NCBI RefSeq assembly: GCF_000972705.2
Contig: NZ_LATL02000281.1
Span: 1-9,269, forward strand
DNA: 9,269 bases
Direction of reading: 5' to 3'
Origin: Limnoraphis robusta CS-951
GTDB lineage: Bacteria; Cyanobacteriota; Cyanobacteriia; Cyanobacteriales; Microcoleaceae
The position numbers were made by a program, and so were the translations under genes. Numbering within the stretch: the stretch's first letter is position 1; the number at the start of each line of letters is the position of its first letter. The notes under the pieces are model-generated. The model saw only the letters and a list, made by a program, of their open reading frames with translations. It had not been told where the DNA came from and made no database searches. Of the stretch, positions 6,526-9,269 are shown piece after piece.

Positions 6526-7004
6526 CTACGACCCAACTTGCTCTGACAGGATTGCTCCCACATGAGTAGAGGTCGAATCTCCTGAAGCTTTCGGATCTAA
6601 GATCCAAGTTCCCGTATGCCCTACGGTACTCAAGGCTATTTTCAGAATATTGATGGCAGCCTTCCAGTCTCTATCTAAAACAAACCCACATTCACAAACA
6701 TGAGTTCTTGTTGATAGAGATTTCTTGACTATCGCACCACAATTAGAGCATTCTTGAGAGGTATAAGCAGGATTGACTGCAACAGTTATCCTGCCAAACT
6801 TCACCCCGAAATACTCCAACCATTTTCTGAATTGATACCAACCTGCATCATTAATAGACTTGGCGAGACAATGATTTTTCACTAAGTTGTTAATTCTCAA
6901 ATCTTCATAGGCTACCAAATCGTGATTATTGGATTACGCATTGCCTGATCAATCGCTGTGTATTGAGTTGTTTTCCCTTTAGCCTTAAATTCTAAAACGA
7001 GCAT
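6526..7004 (-). pseudogene. tnpB: tnpB pseudogene, middle deleted and frame broken
   Basis: The ATG at 7004 begins MLVLEFKAKGKTTQYTAIDQ, a recognisable TnpB N-terminus, but this frame hits TAG at 6914-6912 after 30 codons. A second frame, open from just after TAA 6936-6934, encodes the C-terminal third: HDLVAYEDL with the RuvC-II Glu, then KNHCLAKSINDAGW, a full zinc ribbon (CSNC and CEC), and VLDRDWKAAINIL with the last RuvC Asp. About 250 or more residues, including RuvC-I with the first catalytic Asp, are missing at a junction near 6930-6945. The product cannot be a working nuclease. The C-terminal frame stops at TAG 6528-6526, where related proteins often continue into NEESPRL. Here the codons after the stop still read NEESSRF, so a second, nonsense lesion is possible. 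Confidence 0.85.
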
Positions 7005-7031
7005 TTTACGTGGGAAACATCTAGGCAAGAC

Positions 7032-7037
7032 ATGATA
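7032..7037 (-). promoter_or_regulatory. Extended -10 of the remnant element
   Basis: The minus strand reads TGTTATCAT, an extended -10 (TGnTATCAT, 5 of 6 in the hexamer), 28 bp before the tnpB start codon at 7004. No good -35 lies at the usual distance. Its position just inside the left-end hairpin is typical of TnpB elements. Confidence 0.45.
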
Positions 7038-7046
7038 ACATAAAAG

Positions 7047-7063
7047 CTGTCCTAGAAGGACGG
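7047..7063 (-). repeat. Left-end hairpin of the remnant element
   Basis: CTGTCCT (7047-7053) and AGGACGG (7057-7063) form a 7-bp stem with one G-T pair and a 3-base loop. It lies next to a GGGGCTTTCAACCC motif of the kind common at IS200/IS605 left ends. It is the likely TnpA recognition site at the end upstream of tnpB. Confidence 0.6.
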
Positions 7064-7126
7064 GGCTTTCAACCCATTTTTTCGGTAAGATTGACTAGCC
7101 AAAGAAATAGGTTGATTTTTGTTGCA

Positions 7127-8383
7127 ATGTCAAAACCGTTTAACTCAATTTGGTCTACAGACACCTGGCCGTTTGACCGAGAATGGCTACCCCAACCCGC
7201 TTATTTAGTGGGAGGTGCAGTCCGAGATCAACTGCTTGGCCGCAAAGCCGAATACTTAGATTTAGATTTTGTCTTACTGGAAGAAGCAATTACAACTGCA
7301 AAGAATATAGCTAATTATTATAAAGCCGGATTTGTCTTATTGGATGCAGAACGTCAAATCGCCCGAGTGGTTTTTCCCCAAGCAACCGTCGATTTTGCAC
7401 AAGCTGAGGGGAGCAGTCTATCACAAGATTTACAACGACGGGATTTTACCATCAATGCGATCGCCTATAACCCCTTTACCCAAGACCTGATCGATCCCCA
7501 CCAAGGCCAAACCGACCTGAAACAACGACTGATCCGCATGATTTCCCCTGAAAACCTCCGCGATGATCCGTTGCGACTCCTACGGGGCTACCGTCAAGCT
7601 GCACAACTGGGGTTTCAACTCGAACCTCAAACCCAAGCCACTATCCGTCAACTCGCCCCGTTTTTAACTCAAGTCGCCGTCGAACGAGTCCAAACTGAGT
7701 TGGGATATTTATTAAATGTCTCTGGGAAGGCTTTGTGGATCAAGCAAGCCATAGAAGACGGTTTGTTGTCGAGTTTCTTTCCAAACGCCTGTCAACATTT
7801 TGAGCGACTGCTAGAAATTGATCCGGCGGCTGAGAGGTTGAACCAACAATCACCGACATTAACACTCCGATTATCTCATCCGATCCGCGATACCCTCAAA
7901 ACTTCGTTACTCGCCTTAGCCAAACTCACCTGTTTACTGAGTCCTGATCCCGCCGTCGCCGAAGTTGAGTTAACCCAGTTAAAATACAGCAAAACCGAAA
8001 TTAGGGCGGCGATCGCTTTGATCAAAGGTTTGTCTTCATTGCAGCAAACATCTCCCCCGCAAATCTCTCTCAGACAGCAGTATTTTCTCTTCCAAGAAGT
8101 CGGAACGCTATTTCCCGCCTTAGCTGTCCAAGCTGTTGCTTGGGGACTGTCTATTGAAAGTCTATCGCCTCTCATTGAACGTTTCTTGAACCCTGATGAT
8201 CCGGTGGCTCATCCTCAGTTGTTGATCACAGGGAACGAGTTGATGGCTGGATTAAATTTGTCTCCGAGTCCGAAAATCGGTCAACTGCTGATGAAGATTC
8301 AACTGGCACAGGTTGAAGGTCAAATTTCGACTGCCGAGCAAGCCTTGAAATTCGCCGCCCAAAGCCTCGAACACGGTGAGTAA
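7127..8383 (+). CDS. cca: Class II tRNA nucleotidyltransferase (CCA-, CC- or A-adding enzyme)
   Basis: 418 residues. Motifs of the class II nucleotidyltransferase/poly(A) polymerase family occur in order: LVGGAVRDQLLGR (27-39), catalytic DLD (45-47), D89 in VDFAQAEG, RRDFTINAIAY (104-114), DLIDPHQG (120-127), and the head-domain end LRDDPLRLLRGYRQAAQLGF (144-163). A helical neck/body/tail region follows. Role: building or repairing the 3'-CCA of tRNAs from CTP and ATP without a template. Some cyanobacteria split the task between closely related CC- and A-adding enzymes, so the exact specificity is left open. I prefer ATG 7127 because homologues begin shortly before WPF..EWLP. The TTG at 7091 would add 12 residues partly read next to the IS end. 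Neither start has a clear Shine-Dalgarno. The remnant element ends about 43 bp upstream. The gene has two HIP1 sites. Confidence 0.92.
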   Translation: MSKPFNSIWSTDTWPFDREWLPQPAYLVGGAVRDQLLGRKAEYLDLDFVLLEEAITTAKNIANYYKAGFVLLDAERQIARVVFPQATVDFAQAEGSSLSQDLQRRDFTINAIAYNPFTQDLIDPHQGQTDLKQRLIRMISPENLRDDPLRLLRGYRQAAQLGFQLEPQTQATIRQLAPFLTQVAVERVQTELGYLLNVSGKALWIKQAIEDGLLSSFFPNACQHFERLLEIDPAAERLNQQSPTLTLRLSHPIRDTLKTSLLALAKLTCLLSPDPAVAEVELTQLKYSKTEIRAAIALIKGLSSLQQTSPPQISLRQQYFLFQEVGTLFPALAVQAVAWGLSIESLSPLIERFLNPDDPVAHPQLLITGNELMAGLNLSPSPKIGQLLMKIQLAQVEGQISTAEQALKFAAQSLEHGE

Positions 8384-8514
8384 TCAGGATTAAACGCTTC
8401 TTCTTGTGCGACAACTTAGACGGGTGCATAGAGTTTCTCGACAGTCATCTGGCTCTCAGTTGTGTTTGGAGTTGCTTTGAGTCAAATCGGTTTAACTGTT
8501 TAGGAGTGTTGGTG

Positions 8515-8826
8515 ATGATGAGTCGATGGACTTGGATGGAGTGCATTATTTGGGTTGGTGCGATCGCTGCGATTTCGTCAGTTTCGCACGCTCAGTCAAA
8601 TTTTTTCGTCGAAGATCAGTCTCAAGTGCGTTCTGTTCGCACCCCTTTGTTGCTTGCTTCGAGCGACTGCGATCAAGTCGATCAAGAACCTTTCCCTTTT
8701 GGCTTGATCAATATTAAACAAAAATCTGCTGCTGAGTCTTTGTGTTATTTCTTTGGCCCTCGTAACTCCCAAGGGATGCAAAAAACACAGCCGCCTCTGA
8801 GTTTGACAGTACGGTTAATTCGCTAA
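8515..8826 (+). CDS. Small exported protein of unknown function
   Basis: 103 residues, not recognised. The N-terminus (MMSRWTWMECIIWVGAIAAISSVSHAQS) is a good Sec signal peptide: R4 at the start, a hydrophobic core at 10-23, and the cleavage motif SHA before Q27. The mature part of about 77 residues has two cysteines (C52, C77) that could form a disulfide, and no repeat or known motif. The start is supported by GGAG 8 bases upstream of ATG 8515. The same frame is open back to 8404, but that extension has no ribosome site and would bury the signal peptide. It follows the nucleotidyltransferase by 131 bp. A HIP1 site lies within the signal-peptide coding region. It could be a lineage-specific periplasmic protein. 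Confidence 0.6.
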   Translation: MMSRWTWMECIIWVGAIAAISSVSHAQSNFFVEDQSQVRSVRTPLLLASSDCDQVDQEPFPFGLINIKQKSAAESLCYFFGPRNSQGMQKTQPPLSLTVRLIR

Positions 8827-8880
8827 GAAGTAGCCAATAGGTTTCCGGGGGAGATAGTTCACACTCACCCGTGAGCGTAG

Positions 8881-8935
8881 GGGCGGGTTCTCCATTGTTT
8901 TATCTCTCTAAGCGATCACTGATATAAACCCGCCC
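8881..8935. repeat. Inverted repeat of REP-like type
   Basis: GGGCGGGTT (8881-8889) and AACCCGCCC (8927-8935) are perfect 9-base arms around a 37-base spacer containing AAGCGATCACTGATAT. It is preceded by GTAG. The form GTAGGGGCGGGTT ... AACCCGCCC matches a dispersed intergenic repeat I recall from several filamentous cyanobacteria; this is not checked. It starts 54 bases after the small exported protein's stop and may serve as its terminator region. Confidence 0.6.
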
Positions 8936-8956
8936 TTCACTGTTATCAGTCTTGTC

Positions 8957-8978
8957 GGGGTAATTCATCAATTACCCC
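8957..8978. repeat. Perfect short palindrome
   Basis: GGGGTAATT (8957-8965), loop CATC, AATTACCCC (8970-8978) form a perfect 9-bp hairpin followed by TACCCG. The motif closely resembles the GGGGCAATTCATGAATTGCCCC-like palindromes dispersed in cyanobacterial intergenic DNA (memory). Downstream, GTTATCGGTTTTTT (8984-8997) gives a T-run. Confidence 0.65.
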
Positions 8979-9090
8979 TACCCGTTATCGGTTTTTTGAC
9001 TGTCCCCTATCCTATCTTAACGGGGGGACTGGGGGGCTATAGCACTGCCCCCATAATCTTTGATTTGGGGGTAGGTACATGGACACCCCA

Positions 9091-9128
9091 GGTAAAAAGC
9101 GAGGCATTCGACCTGTCCGCTTTTTACC
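9091..9128. repeat. Strong 11-bp hairpin
   Basis: GGTAAAAAGCG (9091-9101) and CGCTTTTTACC (9118-9128) pair perfectly around a 16-base loop, which has an inner AGG/CCT pairing. A short A-run follows on the plus strand. On either strand it could act as a terminator-like or REP-like structure. Confidence 0.65.
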
Positions 9129-9145
9129 AAAAATTGCCGCACACG

Positions 9146-9166
9146 CCCCTACCTTCAGGTATGGGG
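9146..9166. repeat. Hairpin with a single bulged T
   Basis: CCCCTACCT pairs with AGGTA and GGGG around a 2-base loop, with one unpaired T (9162) in the 3' arm. It lies about 20 bases before the extended -10. A bulged-T stem resembles HuH-transposase hairpins, but no transposase gene is visible. Confidence 0.5.
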
Positions 9167-9184
9167 ATATAAGGCTCTTTCTAA

Positions 9185-9193
9185 TGCTATAAT
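9185..9193 (+). promoter_or_regulatory. Perfect extended -10 promoter element
   Basis: TGCTATAAT (9185-9193) is a consensus extended -10 (TGn plus TATAAT). No good -35 is present 16-18 bases upstream, which extended -10 promoters tolerate. Transcription would start near 9200 and enter the stem-loops at the window edge. Confidence 0.55.
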
Positions 9194-9199
9194 AACTCT

Positions 9200-9269
9200 A
9201 CTGGCAGGGTATTCAACCAGTTGAAAAACCCAGCATCTAATCGATGCAATTAACCTTGAAAACTTAAGG
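9200..9269 (+). ncRNA. Candidate structured RNA or 5' leader, cut by window end
   Basis: Three stem-loops follow one another. The first is GGGT/ACCC with TTCAA/TTGAA (9208-9232, loop CCAG). The second is GCATC/GATGC (9233-9246, loop TAATC region). The third is CCTT/AAGG (9254-9269). There is no start codon with a ribosome site in the stretch. It does not match a tRNA, tmRNA, 6S RNA, RNase P RNA or riboswitch consensus that I know. It may be a 5' UTR of a gene beyond the window, a small RNA, or an element end. Confidence 0.3.

Larger units (their letters stand above)
6487..7084 (-). mobile_element. Remnant IS200/IS605-type TnpB element (about 598 bp, internally deleted)
   Basis: Read on the minus strand, the element keeps both ends but only about 0.5 kb of tnpB. 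Left end: a hairpin CTGTCCT/AGGACGG (7047-7063, loop AGA, one G-T pair), about 21 bases inside a TTAC (7088-7085), the target tetranucleotide used by IS608-like elements. Right end: the imperfect palindrome CCTCACGC...GGCTGGGG (6515-6495), then GTGTCAA with TCAA at 6490-6487 as the likely cleavage site. An extended -10 (TGTTATCAT, -10 hexamer 7037-7032) sits 28 bp before the tnpB ATG. No tnpA is present. Full-length TnpB-only elements are usually well over 1 kb. The boundaries are inferred from IS608 and could be off by several bases. Confidence 0.7.
8827..9269. other. Gene-free region with a cluster of palindromes and a structured right edge
   Basis: No credible ORF is seen in these 443 bases. 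In order it holds CTCAC/GTGAG (8864-8875), a long inverted repeat (8881-8935), a perfect hairpin (8957-8978), G-runs (9022-9027, 9031-9036, 9067-9071), a strong hairpin (9091-9128), a bulged hairpin (9146-9166), an extended -10 (9185-9193) and three stem-loops (9208-9269). The first part looks like stacked dispersed repeats. The last 85 bases look like the promoter and 5' end of a structured transcript. Confidence 0.6.

Noticed and set aside
6526..6918. 130-residue TnpB C-terminal ORF as a functional small protein or nuclease-dead TnpB regulator
   Set aside because: It lacks RuvC-I and most of the RNA-binding part, would need a TTG start without a ribosome site, and homology extends past that start to an upstream stop. 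A decay product is simpler.
7876..8429. Minus-strand ORFs of 99 and 67 codons (7876-8175, 8226-8429)
   Set aside because: They are antisense to the conserved tRNA nucleotidyltransferase gene and carry no recognisable motifs.
8596..8781. Minus-strand 61-codon ORF and plus-strand 63-codon ORF at 8526-8717
   Set aside because: They overlap the exported protein in other frames. Only the 8515 frame has a ribosome site with a signal peptide.
9018..9075. G-quadruplex from the G-runs at 9022, 9031 and 9067
   Set aside because: There are only three long runs, the third is distant, and C-runs nearby (9048-9052) would favour ordinary hairpins.
1..9269. CRISPR array, prophage or attachment-site signals
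   Set aside because: No regularly spaced direct repeats, no cas, integrase or phage genes, and no tRNA gene were seen.

Overview
The window looks like a filamentous or colonial cyanobacterium. Five HIP1 octamers (GCGATCGC at 622, 1585, 7457, 8009 and 8560) are scattered through it. It encodes Ycf34, a protein known only from cyanobacteria and some plastids. Its RTX protein, TPR protein and zinc-ribbon Ser/Thr kinase are all typical of the phylum. The moderate AT richness, palindromic intergenic repeats and IS200/IS605-type TnpB elements resemble large Oscillatoriales-type genomes (Planktothrix, Lyngbya or Arthrospira relatives). That genus-level guess is inference only.

Layout, left to right. 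(1) 1-253: 3' end of a TnpB gene with the right-end hairpin of its IS200/IS605 element. (2) 283-1290 (+): protein of eight back-to-back 34-residue TPRs. A hairpin terminator separates it from the convergent gene. (3) 1351-2439 (-): RTX calcium-binding repeats joined to a C-terminal CAP/SCP domain, probably secreted by type I export. (4) 2440-2803: a divergent promoter region. (5) 2804-3436 (+): unrecognised protein made of two related beta-rich units. (6) 3469-3535: palindromic repeat/terminator between convergent genes. (7) 5963-3553 (-): a two-gene unit, a membrane-anchored Ser/Thr kinase followed by tsaB (tRNA t6A synthesis). (8) 6414-6166 (-): ycf34, an Fe-S protein gene. (9) About 6487-7084 (-): a remnant IS200/IS605-type element that keeps both ends, while its tnpB has lost most of its middle and is out of frame. 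(10) 7127-8383 (+): class II tRNA nucleotidyltransferase (CCA-, CC- or A-adding). (11) 8515-8826 (+): small exported orphan protein. (12) 8827-9269: no gene. It holds a run of palindromes, then a perfect extended -10 followed by three stem-loops that run off the window end.

The genes do not form one pathway. Two of them (tsaB and the nucleotidyltransferase) serve tRNA maturation, and the rest are signalling, photosynthesis-associated or surface functions. I see no convincing new defence or metabolic system. The most interesting material is non-coding: the two TnpB element ends, each lying about 30-45 bp upstream of a host gene start, and the structured, promoter-bearing right edge of the window.
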